Origin: CAZEGI01 sp964512105
GTDB lineage: Archaea > Altiarchaeota > Altiarchaeia > IMC4 > CAZEGI01
Direction of reading: 5' to 3'
Assembly: GCA_964512105.1 (NCBI GenBank)
Contig: CAZEGI010000008.1
Span: forward strand, 1-41,676
Length of the DNA stretch: 41,676 nucleotides
Part shown: positions 23,737 to 32,239 of the stretch, piece by piece
How the letters are laid out: the number at the start of each line of letters is the position of its first letter
How positions within the stretch are numbered: position 1 is the first letter of the stretch
Made by a program: the position numbers and the translations under genes
The notes under the pieces: model-generated
Database searches by the model: none
What the model saw: the letters and a program-made list of their open reading frames with translations, nothing else
Told to the model about the DNA's origin: nothing

Positions 23737-24126
23737 TCAGTAAACCCTCTTCGGGTCGAAGACTTTTTTGCCGGTGACTTTCAAGTTTCCTTTCTCGAGC
23801 TTCCTGAAGAAGCAGCTTCTGTAGCCCTCATGGCACGCCCCGCCCTTTTGCTCGACCTTCAGCAGCAGCGCGTCGCCGTCGCAGTCCACGTAAATCTCCT
23901 TCACAAGCTGCACGTGTCCTGAGGATTCGCCCTTCAACCAGGATTTTTTCCTGCTGGTCGAATAGTAATGCGCCTTCCCCGTTTTTAGTGTATTCTCAAA
24001 ACTGGCTTTGTCCGTGTACGCGACCATCAACACTTCGTTGGTTTTGAAGTCCTGTGCTATGACCAAGACCAGATCATTTATACCGTCAACGGTTCTCTTC
24101 TTCAGATTTTTCCACTCGATTGTCAT
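23737..24126 (-). CDS. hisI: Phosphoribosyl-AMP cyclohydrolase
   Basis: A 129-residue single-domain HisI. The conserved strand is EVLMVAYTDKASFENTLKTG, then YYSTSRKKSWLKGESSGHVQ, then the zinc/metal segment DCDGDALLLKV and CHEGYRSCF, whose Asp and Cys residues bind Zn and Mg. It opens the purine ring of PR-AMP in the third step of histidine synthesis. The HisE (PR-ATP pyrophosphatase) domain found fused in bacteria is absent, as usual in archaea. It is divergent from the aIF1A gene over 41 A/T-rich bases with TATA-like runs. Confidence 0.95.
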   Translation of the reverse strand: MTIEWKNLKKRTVDGINDLVLVIAQDFKTNEVLMVAYTDKASFENTLKTGKAHYYSTSRKKSWLKGESSGHVQLVKEIYVDCDGDALLLKVEQKGGACHEGYRSCFFRKLEKGNLKVTGKKVFDPKRVY

Positions 24127-24167
24127 TTTCCTTATTAAATATAAATACTGTAATAAATAGAAACAAG

Positions 24168-24503
24168 ATGGTTGACTACAAGGAAGACGAGGCCGAGGTG
24201 GAAGGCAGTGGGGGCGAGATATTCCGGGTAAGAACGCCGCGGAGGGGTCAGCTTTTGGGCGAGGTCGAGCAACTCCTCGGCGACAGGAGGATGAGCGTCA
24301 AGTGCACAGACGGAAACACGAGGCTGTGCAGGATACCTGGAAAAATCCGCAGGCGAATATGGATCAAGGAGGGGAACATCGTTCTTATAGAGCCGTGGAG
24401 CGTCCAGAGCAACGAGCGCGGCGACATTCTTTGGCGATATACACCGCAGCAGGCGAACTGGCTTGAGAGGAAGGGTTTCCTGAAGGGAATCCGTGAGTTT
24501 TAG
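24168..24503 (+). CDS. eif1A: Translation initiation factor aIF1A
   Basis: A 111-residue OB-fold factor. RVRTPRRGQLLGEVEQLLGD and GNTRLCRIPGKIRRRIWIKE are diagnostic for eIF1A/aIF1A; an acidic N-terminal tail (DYKEDEAEVEG) precedes them. It binds the A-site of the small subunit during initiation. ATG 24168 is chosen over an in-frame start at 24120 inside hisI. The promoter-like TTAAATATAAATA near 24134-24146 would give a leaderless start. The stop overlaps that of priS by 4 bases in a convergent layout. Confidence 0.95.
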   Translation: MVDYKEDEAEVEGSGGEIFRVRTPRRGQLLGEVEQLLGDRRMSVKCTDGNTRLCRIPGKIRRRIWIKEGNIVLIEPWSVQSNERGDILWRYTPQQANWLERKGFLKGIREF

Positions 24504-25684
24504 TTTTTCACTATTTCTGCAGCATCCTTAAGCATGAGGTAAATTGCGGCGTATTCTGGTAGTTCGCCAGCACCTTTCCCGAACGGCCCGAATTTTTCAC
24601 CGTTCAAATCGAATTCCGGAATTTCTTTTGTAATTTTAATCTTCATTTTTTCATCACCAAAAATAACCGCGTCAACCAGCGGGTCGAATTTTTCCAAGTT
24701 CTCAACGGTCCTTGCCCTGAGCCCGGTTCCGCCATGGAGGGTGTCGGGCAATCTTATAAGGCGCGACGTGTCTATGGTAACACTCCTGTCAGTATCCTTC
24801 GGAACTACGCCCTTGACTGCGTTTTCCTCGATTATTCTTTGAAGTATCGGGGATTTCACATCGTCTATTACGGACAGCTTCACGTTTGGGTCGGCACTGC
24901 TTTTTCTGGTGTATATCCTCATACCTACAATCTCTCCTGGAATGAGGTCGTATCTACCGTCATCCAGCCCGTTCAGTATCTCCCCCCTCTTCTTTAAAAT
25001 CACCTCGACTCGTTTGTTCCCAATTCCCTTTATGCGTTTCAGATCCTTTTCGTTTGCATTCTTGATGAAGTCATGCAAGCTCTGATGAATCCTGCCAGCC
25101 CACCCCGCATCGCCTTTTTTCGGGCCGAACACTTCGCTCCTATCAAGGTCGATCCTCAGGAAATTCGTCAAATCGATTTTTCCCGCGACGTAATCCACTA
25201 TCTGTCCGCGCTCCTCGCCGTCCAACTTCAATACACTATCGTTCGAGATGTGCAGGTGATAACCTTTTCCGCCAGAAAAGTTTATAGAAATATCCTTTTC
25301 CAAAAAACCAAAGTCGTCCGTTAGAAACTTTATCAGTTTTCTTACCTGCCCCTTCACATCGTCGAGAATTTTTTTGTTGAGAAAACTCATCTCCGCATCT
25401 AAATCGAAAACTAAATCAGCGCCCAGCCAGTTCTTCTCACTCATCTGGTTTTCCGGAAATTCGTAGTACGCTGTCGAATACGAGATGTAAAACGGCACGT
25501 CCCTCTTAAGAAAGTTCTGCAGTTCCTGCCCGGTTTTGAATGACATGTGCCTGCTCGCAATCTTCTTCTCCAGGTTTCCGATACCAAACTCCCGCTGTTC
25601 GATTTTTTTCGGCGCTTTTACGGCGTTATTCCAGTAATGCTCTTGGAACTTCCTGCGCAGGAAAATTTTTGTCTGGACGTTCAT
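24500..25684 (-). CDS. priS: DNA primase small (catalytic) subunit PriS
   Basis: A 394-residue archaeal/eukaryotic primase catalytic subunit. The metal-binding motif is LGADLVFDLDAE and the second is NFSGGKGYHLHI; RLIRLPDTLHGGTGLRA near residue 320 is the conserved nucleotide/DNA-binding segment. It makes RNA/DNA primers with PriL, which is not in the window. The start at ATG 25684 (NVQTKIFLRRKFQEHYW) is preferred; extension to 25825 would run into gatE on the other strand and adds no family sequence. Residues of about 225-250 hold a short HhH-like KRIKGIGNKRVEVIL. It is divergent from gatE over 50 A/T-rich bases. Confidence 0.95.
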   Translation of the reverse strand: MNVQTKIFLRRKFQEHYWNNAVKAPKKIEQREFGIGNLEKKIASRHMSFKTGQELQNFLKRDVPFYISYSTAYYEFPENQMSEKNWLGADLVFDLDAEMSFLNKKILDDVKGQVRKLIKFLTDDFGFLEKDISINFSGGKGYHLHISNDSVLKLDGEERGQIVDYVAGKIDLTNFLRIDLDRSEVFGPKKGDAGWAGRIHQSLHDFIKNANEKDLKRIKGIGNKRVEVILKKRGEILNGLDDGRYDLIPGEIVGMRIYTRKSSADPNVKLSVIDDVKSPILQRIIEENAVKGVVPKDTDRSVTIDTSRLIRLPDTLHGGTGLRARTVENLEKFDPLVDAVIFGDEKMKIKITKEIPEFDLNGEKFGPFGKGAGELPEYAAIYLMLKDAAEIVKN

Positions 25685-25734
25685 TGTTATTAAAGTAGTG
25701 TTATAGGTTAAATGGATAATAAAGTATTGGCATA

Positions 25735-27594
25735 ATGGAAATTGATTATCAAAAGCTTGGTTTGAAGTGCGGAATCGAGATTCATCAGCAGCTGGACACG
25801 CACAAGTTATTCTGCGAATGTCCATCGTTGATAAGGGACGACGAGCCAGACATTATGGCAATAAGAAAGATGCGTGCGGTTGCTGGCGAGCTGGGGGCGG
25901 TTGACCCAGCGGCGCTTCATGAATTTCTGAGAAACCGTGAGTTCGTGTATCAGGCGTATTCGGACACGAACTGTCTGGTGGAGCTGGATGAAGAGCCGCC
26001 CCACCCCTTGAACCCGGAAGCACTCGAAATCGCTCTGGCAGTTTCCATACTTCTAAATGCAAAACCTGTTGATGAGTTGCAGGTTATGCGGAAAACAGTT
26101 ATCGACGGTTCGAATACTTCGGGCTTCCAGAGAACCGTTCTTGTGGCGATGGACGGTTATATCGAAACAAGCCTTGGCAAAATCGGAGTTCCGACGATCT
26201 GCCTTGAGGAGGATGCTGCCAGGAAAATTTCAGAGGAAAAAGTGACGATAACCTACCGTCTTGACAGATTGGGTATCCCGCTGGTCGAGATTGCCACGAC
26301 ACCGGACATAAAAACACCTGAACACGCACGCGAAGTGGCTGAAAAAATCGGCACCATCCTGCGTGCGTGCAGGGTCAAGCGCGGGCTGGGAACAATACGG
26401 CAGGATTTGAACATATCGGTGAGCGGTGGTGAGCGGATAGAGGTCAAAGGCGTTCAGGAATTGAACCAGATTGCGAACATTGTGGAAAACGAAGTTAAAA
26501 GGCAACTCATGCTCATTGAAGTAAAAAATGAACTCACGAAAAAAAATGTAAAAAAATCCGACATCGGAATTACCAGAGACGTTTCAGAAATCCTCAAAAA
26601 AACAGAATCAAAGGTAATGAAAAAGGAACTCGACGGAGGCGGCGTTGTTCTTGCGCTTGTTCTTCCCGGATTTTCAGGATTGCTGAAAAACAAACTCGGA
26701 CCGGAACTCGCGCAGTATGCGAATGCATACTCCGGAATCGGAGGGTTGTTCCATTCTGACGAGCTGCCTGCATATGGAATAACCCGGGACGAGGTTGACA
26801 GAATAAAATTATCATTAAAAATCAAAAACGACGATGCGTTCGTGCTCGTTGCAGGAGATAAAAAAACAGCAGAGAAGGCGATTAAGGCGGTGATTGACCG
26901 CGCGAAAATCGCCTTTGACGGCGTTCCGAAGGAAACGCGCGCCGCATTCGAGGACATGACAAAATTCATGAGGCCGCTTCCCGGTTCCGAGAGGATGTAT
27001 CCGGAAACCGACGAGCCGCTGATTGAAATAACCAACAATCTCATAGGGAACGTGAGTGAATCGCTTCCGGAGTTGATTTCCGACAGGGCAGGGAGGTACG
27101 AAAAACTCGGGCTGAGCAGGGAACTTGCGGGTCAGATTTCAAAATCAAGAGAGGCAGGGCTGTTCGATACGTTCCTTAAAAAATTCAAGAACGTGAAGCC
27201 ATCGATAATCGCAACCATCCTCATCTCCTCACCGAAGGAGGCAAGGAAGAGGTACGGTGTGGATGTGAGTTGCCTGAATGCGAACCACTTCGAGCAGATT
27301 CTCTCCCTACTGAACGATAAAAAGATCTCAAAGGAGCGTGTTCCCGAACTGATGGCAGAGATTGCAAGAAATCCGGATGCTGTTGTAGGGGGGATAATAA
27401 AGGAGAAGAATTTTGAACTGCTGTCAGAAACGGAAATCGAAAAAATTGTCGAGCGTGCAATAAGGGAAAATTCGGACCTTGTCAAAAAACTCGGGAAAAA
27501 ATCGGCAGGACAACTCATCGGAAAGGTGATGGCAGAACTCAGGGGAAGGGCGGATGCGGAAACCGTGAGCCGGATATTGACAGAAAAACTGTAA
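25735..27594 (+). CDS. gatE: Glu-tRNA(Gln) amidotransferase subunit E
   Basis: A 619-residue GatE. The cradle domain begins KLGLKCGIEIHQQLDTHKLF, with SDTNCLVELDEEPPHPLN, VDGS/IDGSNTSGFQRT and RIEVKGVQELNQI all typical. An inserted GAD domain lies at about 290-400 (GVVLALVLPGFSGLL and DAFVLVAGDKKTAEKA). The C-terminal YqeY-like helical tail binds tRNA. With GatD it turns Glu-tRNA(Gln) into Gln-tRNA(Gln). GatDE is restricted to Archaea, so this gene alone places the window there. GatD is not adjacent. Confidence 0.97.
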   Translation: MEIDYQKLGLKCGIEIHQQLDTHKLFCECPSLIRDDEPDIMAIRKMRAVAGELGAVDPAALHEFLRNREFVYQAYSDTNCLVELDEEPPHPLNPEALEIALAVSILLNAKPVDELQVMRKTVIDGSNTSGFQRTVLVAMDGYIETSLGKIGVPTICLEEDAARKISEEKVTITYRLDRLGIPLVEIATTPDIKTPEHAREVAEKIGTILRACRVKRGLGTIRQDLNISVSGGERIEVKGVQELNQIANIVENEVKRQLMLIEVKNELTKKNVKKSDIGITRDVSEILKKTESKVMKKELDGGGVVLALVLPGFSGLLKNKLGPELAQYANAYSGIGGLFHSDELPAYGITRDEVDRIKLSLKIKNDDAFVLVAGDKKTAEKAIKAVIDRAKIAFDGVPKETRAAFEDMTKFMRPLPGSERMYPETDEPLIEITNNLIGNVSESLPELISDRAGRYEKLGLSRELAGQISKSREAGLFDTFLKKFKNVKPSIIATILISSPKEARKRYGVDVSCLNANHFEQILSLLNDKKISKERVPELMAEIARNPDAVVGGIIKEKNFELLSETEIEKIVERAIRENSDLVKKLGKKSAGQLIGKVMAELRGRADAETVSRILTEKL

Positions 27595-27653
27595 TTTAAG
27601 CCAGGTGTTGTATTTTTATTAGCTCGTTCCATTAACTTAAATCACTTTTTAAA

Positions 27654-28130
27654 ATGGCATTCAAGGTTGTGATATCAGACCCGAAGACAGGAAAATCGTA
27701 CCAGCGCGAGATAAAGGACGAAGGGGCAAAAAAATTGAGGAAGATGATGCTTGGTGACGAACTTGACGGTTCGGTTCTGGGTCTAACAGGCTACAAACTA
27801 AAGGTAACGGGCGGCAGCGACAAATGCGGGTTCCCGATGAAAAAAGGCATTAAAGACATAACACGGCCGAAGGTTCTGATGGTTGGCGGCGTTGGATATC
27901 GACCATCACGGGACGTGAAGAGAAGAAAGCGCGTACGGGGCGAGCGCGTTTTTGACGACATCGTACAGATAAACGCGAAGGTCACCGAGTGGGGCAGCAA
28001 GAGCATAGAGGAAACCCTGGGCATTCCGAAGGAGGAAGCAAAGGAGAAAGCCGCAGAAGCCCCGAAGCCGGAAGAAAAACCCAAGGAAGAAAAAAAGGAA
28101 AAATCCCAAAAAGAACAAAAAACTGAATAA
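27654..28130 (+). CDS. rps6e: Small-subunit ribosomal protein S6e
   Basis: A 158-residue S6e. The start AFKVVISDPKTGKSYQREI, the GYKLKVTGGSDKCGFPM segment and RRKRVRGERVFDDIVQIN are the conserved core (about 1-125). The tail is a Lys/Glu/Pro-rich stretch that is longer than in many archaea. It starts after a 59-base gap with TATTTTTATTAG as a possible promoter. The aIF2-gamma gene begins one base after its stop, the usual archaeal pairing. Confidence 0.96.
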   Translation: MAFKVVISDPKTGKSYQREIKDEGAKKLRKMMLGDELDGSVLGLTGYKLKVTGGSDKCGFPMKKGIKDITRPKVLMVGGVGYRPSRDVKRRKRVRGERVFDDIVQINAKVTEWGSKSIEETLGIPKEEAKEKAAEAPKPEEKPKEEKKEKSQKEQKTE

Positions 28131-28131
28131 C

Positions 28132-29340
28132 ATGGCGGTTCAATCTGAGGTAAACATAGGTCTGGTCGGCCACGTCGACCATGGTAAGACAACGCTCACC
28201 AAAAGCCTTTCCGGAGTATGGACCGACACGCATTCCGAAGAAATAAAGCGTGGAATCTCCATACGGCTGGGATATGCTGACTGTGAATTCTACAAGTGTC
28301 CCAAGTGCAGTGAACCGGAAAGTTACACAACGGAAAAAACCTGCAAACATTGCGGTTCGCAAACCAAATTCCTAAGGAAGGTTTCCTTTGTTGATTCTCC
28401 CGGTCACGAAACTCTGATGGCCACAATGTTGTCCGGTGCCGCTATCATGGACGGCGCTGTTCTGGTGATAGCCACGAACGAGGAATGCCCGCAACCCCAG
28501 ACCGCGGAACATCTGATGGCGCTCGACATTCTCGGGATAGACAAAATCGTGATAGCCCAGAACAAGATAGACCTCGTCACGGAAGAAAAGGCCCGTGAAA
28601 ACAAGGAGCAGATAAGAAATTTCATAAAGGATTCTGTGGCGAAGAACGCACCCATAATCCCGCTGGCCGCGCACTACAACGCAAACATTGATGCGTTGAT
28701 ATGCGCGCTGGAGGAGGTCATACGCACACCAGAACACGACCCAAAAAAAACACCTGTGATGAGCGTCGCACGCTCGTTTGATATAAACAAGCCCGGCTTG
28801 GACATAGACAAGATGCGGGGCGGAGTTATCGGCGGTTCGTTGAAACAGGGCAATTTAAAGATTGGGGATGAGATTGAAATGTGTCCTGGTGTAAAGATAA
28901 AAAACACATACCACTCCATAAAAACAAAGATAGTGAGTCTGAACGCTGGCGGTGTTCAGGTTAACGAAGTTTTACCCGGTGGTCTGGTGGGTATCGGAAC
29001 AGAACTTGACCCTGCGCTTGCAAAATCCGACTCCATGGCCGGCAACCTTATCGGTTATCCCGGGACGCTGCCGAAGGTTTGGGACGAACTCAAGCTGGAA
29101 GTTCATCTGCTAAAACGGCTGCTCGGAACAAAGGAGGAGGTTGACATAAAACCGTTGCTCAAGGACGAGCCGTTAATGCTCAGCGTCGGATGTGCCGTTA
29201 CTGTCGGAATTGTTACGGACCCGAGAAAAGGCGAGATGAGGCTGAAACTTCCCGTTTGCACGGAGCCCGGCAGCAAGGTCGCGATAAGTCGAAGATTCGG
29301 TGCGAGATGGAGACTGATAGGTTACGGGATCATAAAGTAA
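28132..29340 (+). CDS. eif2g: Translation initiation factor aIF2 gamma subunit
   Basis: A 402-residue GTPase. G1 is GLVGHVDHGKTTL, a zinc knuckle is CPKCSE with CKHCGS, G3 is VDSPGHE and G4 is NKIDLV. Domains II and III follow from about residue 210. It carries Met-tRNAi to the small subunit as part of aIF2. The alpha and beta genes are not in the window. It is followed by two hairpins and then a PIN gene, a common archaeal neighbour of aIF2-gamma. Confidence 0.97.
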   Translation: MAVQSEVNIGLVGHVDHGKTTLTKSLSGVWTDTHSEEIKRGISIRLGYADCEFYKCPKCSEPESYTTEKTCKHCGSQTKFLRKVSFVDSPGHETLMATMLSGAAIMDGAVLVIATNEECPQPQTAEHLMALDILGIDKIVIAQNKIDLVTEEKARENKEQIRNFIKDSVAKNAPIIPLAAHYNANIDALICALEEVIRTPEHDPKKTPVMSVARSFDINKPGLDIDKMRGGVIGGSLKQGNLKIGDEIEMCPGVKIKNTYHSIKTKIVSLNAGGVQVNEVLPGGLVGIGTELDPALAKSDSMAGNLIGYPGTLPKVWDELKLEVHLLKRLLGTKEEVDIKPLLKDEPLMLSVGCAVTVGIVTDPRKGEMRLKLPVCTEPGSKVAISRRFGARWRLIGYGIIK

Positions 29341-29390
29341 CAAACTTTTAACAAAAGTTTGATCAAAACATGTGCTATCTCCGATAGCAC
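29341..29390. terminator. Paired hairpins with three-base loops after aIF2-gamma
   Basis: Stem CAAACTTTT / AAAAGTTTG (29341-29349 with 29353-29361, loop AAC) starts right after the stop codon. Stem GTGCTATC / GATAGCAC (29372-29379 with 29383-29390, loop TCC) follows. Both are perfect. They may end transcription or mark an RNA-processing site before the PIN gene 15 bases on. The same two-hairpin design lies at 13854-13903 and 18333-18378. Confidence 0.5.
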
Positions 29391-29405
29391 TTAACAAACC
29401 ATAAA

Positions 29406-29894
29406 ATGAAGTTAATTGTCGTTCTTGATACGAACATGCTTCTGCTTCCGCACAAACAGAAAATTGACATCTTCTCGGAAATCGAGCGTTTGGTCCCCGA
29501 ATCGCATGAAACCGTTACCTTCAGCAGTGTTGTTGATGAGCTTACTCGAATATCAAAAACACGTGGAGAGGACAGCATTGCGGCGAGGGTCGGTTTATTG
29601 TTACTGAAAGAAAAAAAATCAAAAATCATTGAAACAAGGCAATCTGTCCCTTCCAAAGTACAGTCAATACATCCAGCAGATAAGGGACAGATTGCATGTG
29701 TAAAAATCCGCCCCATTCATGGGGCGGTTTTTTACACCGGAAAAAACACGGACGACGCGATAAAGAAATTCGCACTTGAGAATAAACCTGCCGTGATTGT
29801 ATGCACCAATGACCGACTCCTGAGAAATTCCCTGCGAAAGGAAGGGGTAAGAATCATCGGTGTGCGGGAAAAAAACCGGCTCGGATTTATATAA
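29406..29894 (+). CDS. Fcf1-like PIN-domain protein carrying a 33-codon insertion
   Basis: A 162-residue PIN protein of the archaeal FCF1/VapC9-like type that often follows aIF2-gamma. It has VVLDTNMLLLP (first Asp), SSVVDELTRI (Glu), NTDDAIKKFA (Asp pair) and VCTNDRLLRNSLRKEGVRII. Relatives are about 130 residues. Here residues of about 79-111 are extra and are encoded by a 99-base block of two palindromes; removing it gives 129 residues and restores the family spacing between KIIETR and KNTDDA. The frame is kept. Its target is unknown; FCF1 in eukaryotes cuts pre-rRNA. Whether the protein stays active with the insertion cannot be told. Confidence 0.8.
   Translation: MKLIVVLDTNMLLLPHKQKIDIFSEIERLVPESHETVTFSSVVDELTRISKTRGEDSIAARVGLLLLKEKKSKIIETRQSVPSKVQSIHPADKGQIACVKIRPIHGAVFYTGKNTDDAIKKFALENKPAVIVCTNDRLLRNSLRKEGVRIIGVREKNRLGFI
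29639..29737. repeat. 99-base double-palindrome element inside the PIN gene
   Basis: First palindrome: a perfect 14-base stem GCAATCTGTCCCTT (29639-29652) / AAGGGACAGATTGC (29682-29695) with a 29-base loop. Second: 29698-29716 pairs with 29719-29737, an 18-of-19 match around a 2-base centre; its core is CCGCCCCAT / ATGGGGCGG flanked by A- and T-runs. The second looks like a bidirectional intrinsic terminator, yet it lies inside a coding region. The block is 33 codons long and keeps the frame open. It behaves like a palindromic element inserted in frame. No other copy was found by eye in this window. Confidence 0.7.
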
Positions 29895-29904
29895 TGCCCG
29901 TAAC

Positions 29905-30324
29905 TTAACCTTCCCATGGGAGTGGCCTGTAGAACGATATTATAAGGTCTCCGGTATAATTTCCTTCTGTTGCATTTTTCGGAACATCTATGGTTACTTC
30001 CAGTTCCTTAGTTGTGCCCGGTTCCATAATAAAATTGTTTTCAGACACAGTCATCCAATCCACCAACTCTTTATCGCTTGCTTCAACTACGATCCTGTAG
30101 TGTTCCTTACTGTTCACTACTATCTTCCTGAAGCCCGAATTTCCGGGCGGGATAATCCCAAAGTGTAAGGCATCTGTATCAGCATTCAAACCCAAAGTTT
30201 TGGGCTTGACTGCCATGTCCATTGCCAGTCCTGATACCTTTTTTGGTATGGCGTAATAGGAAAACAAAAGTAACCATAAGATAACCACTGCCCAAAGTAA
30301 AATCACGAACTTCAGTGATCTCAA
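29905..30324 (-). CDS. Membrane-anchored Ig-like surface protein
   Basis: A 139-residue protein. Residues 3-25 are one membrane helix (SLKFVILLWAVVILWLLLFS), leaving the rest outside. The outer part reads as one beta-sandwich: LHFGIIPPGNSGFRKIVVNS, a middle strand WMTVSENNFIMEPGTTKELE and VPKNATEGNYTGDLIISF. Such FG..PPG..N and ATEGNYTG patterns are common in archaeal secreted Ig-like domains. It starts 4 bases after the previous gene's stop, so it is the last gene of the surface operon. The exact partner is unknown. The stop is 10 bases from that of the PIN gene, convergent. Confidence 0.7.
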   Translation of the reverse strand: MRSLKFVILLWAVVILWLLLFSYYAIPKKVSGLAMDMAVKPKTLGLNADTDALHFGIIPPGNSGFRKIVVNSKEHYRIVVEASDKELVDWMTVSENNFIMEPGTTKELEVTIDVPKNATEGNYTGDLIISFYRPLPWEG

Positions 30325-30328
30325 GTTT

Positions 30329-31501
30329 CTATCCCCCCTTTGTCCTTTTTCTATAGATCAATAAAGCCAGGATTACCATCAAAACCAAAATGACCAGGAG
30401 TAAAACTAAACCCACTAAAATGAAGTAATCTTTAACTTCTACCTGTTTTACTTCCCCCTCTTTAGCTTCTGTTACACTCGCCGTGAAGTTTGCTCTACTC
30501 TCCTTGTCATTATAGTAGGCAACAACCTCAACATCATAGCTTCCTATACCCAGCCCAGTCGTATCCCAGTAAACCTCCAGATCGGCCGTTGCCCATGGTT
30601 TAACCTCCACTGTAGGACTAACCAGATTAGCGACAACCTTACCTGTGGAATCTTTTATCGTTAATCCAACCTTCCCCACGATTACATCATTCCAACTGCT
30701 TTTAACCTTCGCAGTTAGCTTAGATATCGCATCCTTCGGTACGGTTCTTGGCGCTAAATCAATTATGTTCAAAAGTATGTCACCAACCTGAAATGCGGCC
30801 GCGGCGGTAACGTTTTTTCCATCGTACTCGACGGTAGCTATTGCTTTATAGATACCTGCGTTTGATCCTGTACTATCCCACTCACCAAGCAAATTAACCT
30901 TTTGTTTGGTTAATATATTCCTAGCTGAAGTGAGGGGTACTCTTGCTACCTCAACACCATCCTTGTCTATGATATCCACATACCCACCGGCCTGCTCAAT
31001 CGTGTTTACTCCGTAACTTGTCAATTCCACTCTCAAGTATTCTATCTCACCTACCTTAATTTTCTGCGTCTCTAACTTTGCTTCTGCATACACGTAGGGA
31101 TATGGAATCTTTGTTATAACCCTTGCAACTATGGCAACAGTAGCGGTTATCATGGTCTGTCCATATTTCTTCGTGGGGACCTCCGCGAATCTAACACCTA
31201 AACTATGTTCGCCTGGCACATCTAACTTAGGCATCACTAATCTCGCAGTAATAACATGGCTACCATCAGCGTCAATGAAAAATCTTGTTTCGGATAGGTT
31301 AGCATAGTTTGCTAGGTCTCCGCTCAAATTCACAACAAGGTCCATGGGCTTGCCATCCCTGTTAGCAACGTCAAATACAATTTTATACTCCTTCCCTGGG
31401 ACGTAATCAAGTTCCGTCTTACCTGGAGAAATCGTTAAGGCTGTTCCCGAGGTTGAAAGAACAAGAAAAACGAGCATCAGAGCGAATTTTTTATTGACCA
31501 T
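30329..31501 (-). CDS. Secreted multi-Ig protein with C-terminal membrane anchor
   Basis: A 390-residue type I membrane protein. The signal peptide is about residues 1-22 (KKFALMLVFLVLSTSGTA). Three Ig-like units follow: about 23-130 (LTISPGKTELDYVPGKEY), 135-240 and 245-345. The helix at about 356-384 (YFILVGLVLLLVILVLMV) is followed by a basic YRKRTK tail. The layout recalls bacterial WxL-interacting (DUF916-type) proteins and archaeal pilin-associated anchors, but I cannot claim homology. It sits downstream of three tandem surface subunits and 4 bases before the next Ig-like gene. Several NLS/NVT/NFT sequons suggest N-glycosylation. Likely an anchor or assembly factor. Confidence 0.7.
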   Translation of the reverse strand: MVNKKFALMLVFLVLSTSGTALTISPGKTELDYVPGKEYKIVFDVANRDGKPMDLVVNLSGDLANYANLSETRFFIDADGSHVITARLVMPKLDVPGEHSLGVRFAEVPTKKYGQTMITATVAIVARVITKIPYPYVYAEAKLETQKIKVGEIEYLRVELTSYGVNTIEQAGGYVDIIDKDGVEVARVPLTSARNILTKQKVNLLGEWDSTGSNAGIYKAIATVEYDGKNVTAAAAFQVGDILLNIIDLAPRTVPKDAISKLTAKVKSSWNDVIVGKVGLTIKDSTGKVVANLVSPTVEVKPWATADLEVYWDTTGLGIGSYDVEVVAYYNDKESRANFTASVTEAKEGEVKQVEVKDYFILVGLVLLLVILVLMVILALLIYRKRTKGG

Positions 31502-31545
31502 ATTAATAAATTAAAAAGCAGGATAAAAAGCTTAAGTGTGTCGCG

Positions 31546-32190
31546 TTATACCGCTGTTCCTGTAAATGTCAGTGTTTCTGATTTAGAACCCGTGCGGGCG
31601 TCATATGGTATTGTCAACCTCATACTCATAAGCATCTGGTCATTACCACTCCCATATGACATCTCCCCACATAGAGTCACGGTGTTCTTTCCATTTGCAT
31701 CAGCCAACGTTGTGTACGTGTTCTGTAAGCCCGATGTGCATGCAACTCCCACTACCATATCAATCTCAACCTCAACCTTTGCAGTTGCCGTGTTCGGGCA
31801 GTCGCCAGTGCCACACAGGAATGCTTCAGCATCTGCCGAATCCATAGCTACCGTCACCTTCATCACACATGTCCCGGTGTTCTCAATTGTTATACGGTCC
31901 TCTACCCCCTTCCAGCTACCATTTGTTACACCACTGTTACTCGAGTCAAGTATTGCAGAGGAAGCATTTGCCCACACGTAACCGCTGCCAAAATCAATTG
32001 AATCATCCGTTACGGTAATCCCTGCCGAACACACCGTTGTTGTGGTAGTGTAGTCATATCCCATGACCGTCATTATTACATTCATCATGCTCCCCAACCT
32101 ATCTATGTCGAACAGGGTTGTTACTACGCTAATTGCAGAGATGATGATGACTATAACAACCAGTTTCGCCAGTATCTTGTCCGAAACCAT
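31546..32190 (-). CDS. Surface beta-rich subunit, paralog C
   Basis: A 214-residue protein, the most diverged of three tandem paralogs. A membrane helix at about 8-27 (AKLVVIVIIISAISVVTTLF) replaces the very similar helix of A and B, and a Thr-run linker (residues 47-52) replaces their GLGGIRGLTGKA linker. The beta domain keeps SIDFGSGYVWANAS, FLCGTGDCPNTATAKVEVE, and the end RLTIPYD...TLTFTGTAV. Four Cys are shared with the others, so two disulfides are likely. It has no class III signal peptide (no K/R-G before the helix), so it is not a classical type IV pilin. It may be a minor or tip subunit. Confidence 0.7.
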   Translation of the reverse strand: MVSDKILAKLVVIVIIISAISVVTTLFDIDRLGSMMNVIMTVMGYDYTTTTTVCSAGITVTDDSIDFGSGYVWANASSAILDSSNSGVTNGSWKGVEDRITIENTGTCVMKVTVAMDSADAEAFLCGTGDCPNTATAKVEVEIDMVVGVACTSGLQNTYTTLADANGKNTVTLCGEMSYGSGNDQMLMSMRLTIPYDARTGSKSETLTFTGTAV

Positions 32191-32201
32191 ACATATAATT
32201 A

Positions 32202-32232
32202 CTAAACAAAAAATAAAAGCCCATTTGGGCTT
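32202..32232 (-). terminator. Terminator after surface-subunit paralog B
   Basis: Stem AAGCCCA/TGGGCTT at 32217-32232. On the minus strand it is followed by TTTTATTTTTTG (about 32216-32205), a T-rich tail suited to intrinsic termination. It is nearly identical to the terminator after paralog A. Confidence 0.65.
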
Positions 32233-32239
32233 ATGGGCC

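Noticed and set aside
25685..25825. N-terminal extension of PriS
   Set aside because: It overlaps gatE on the other strand and adds Cys-rich sequence not seen in primases.
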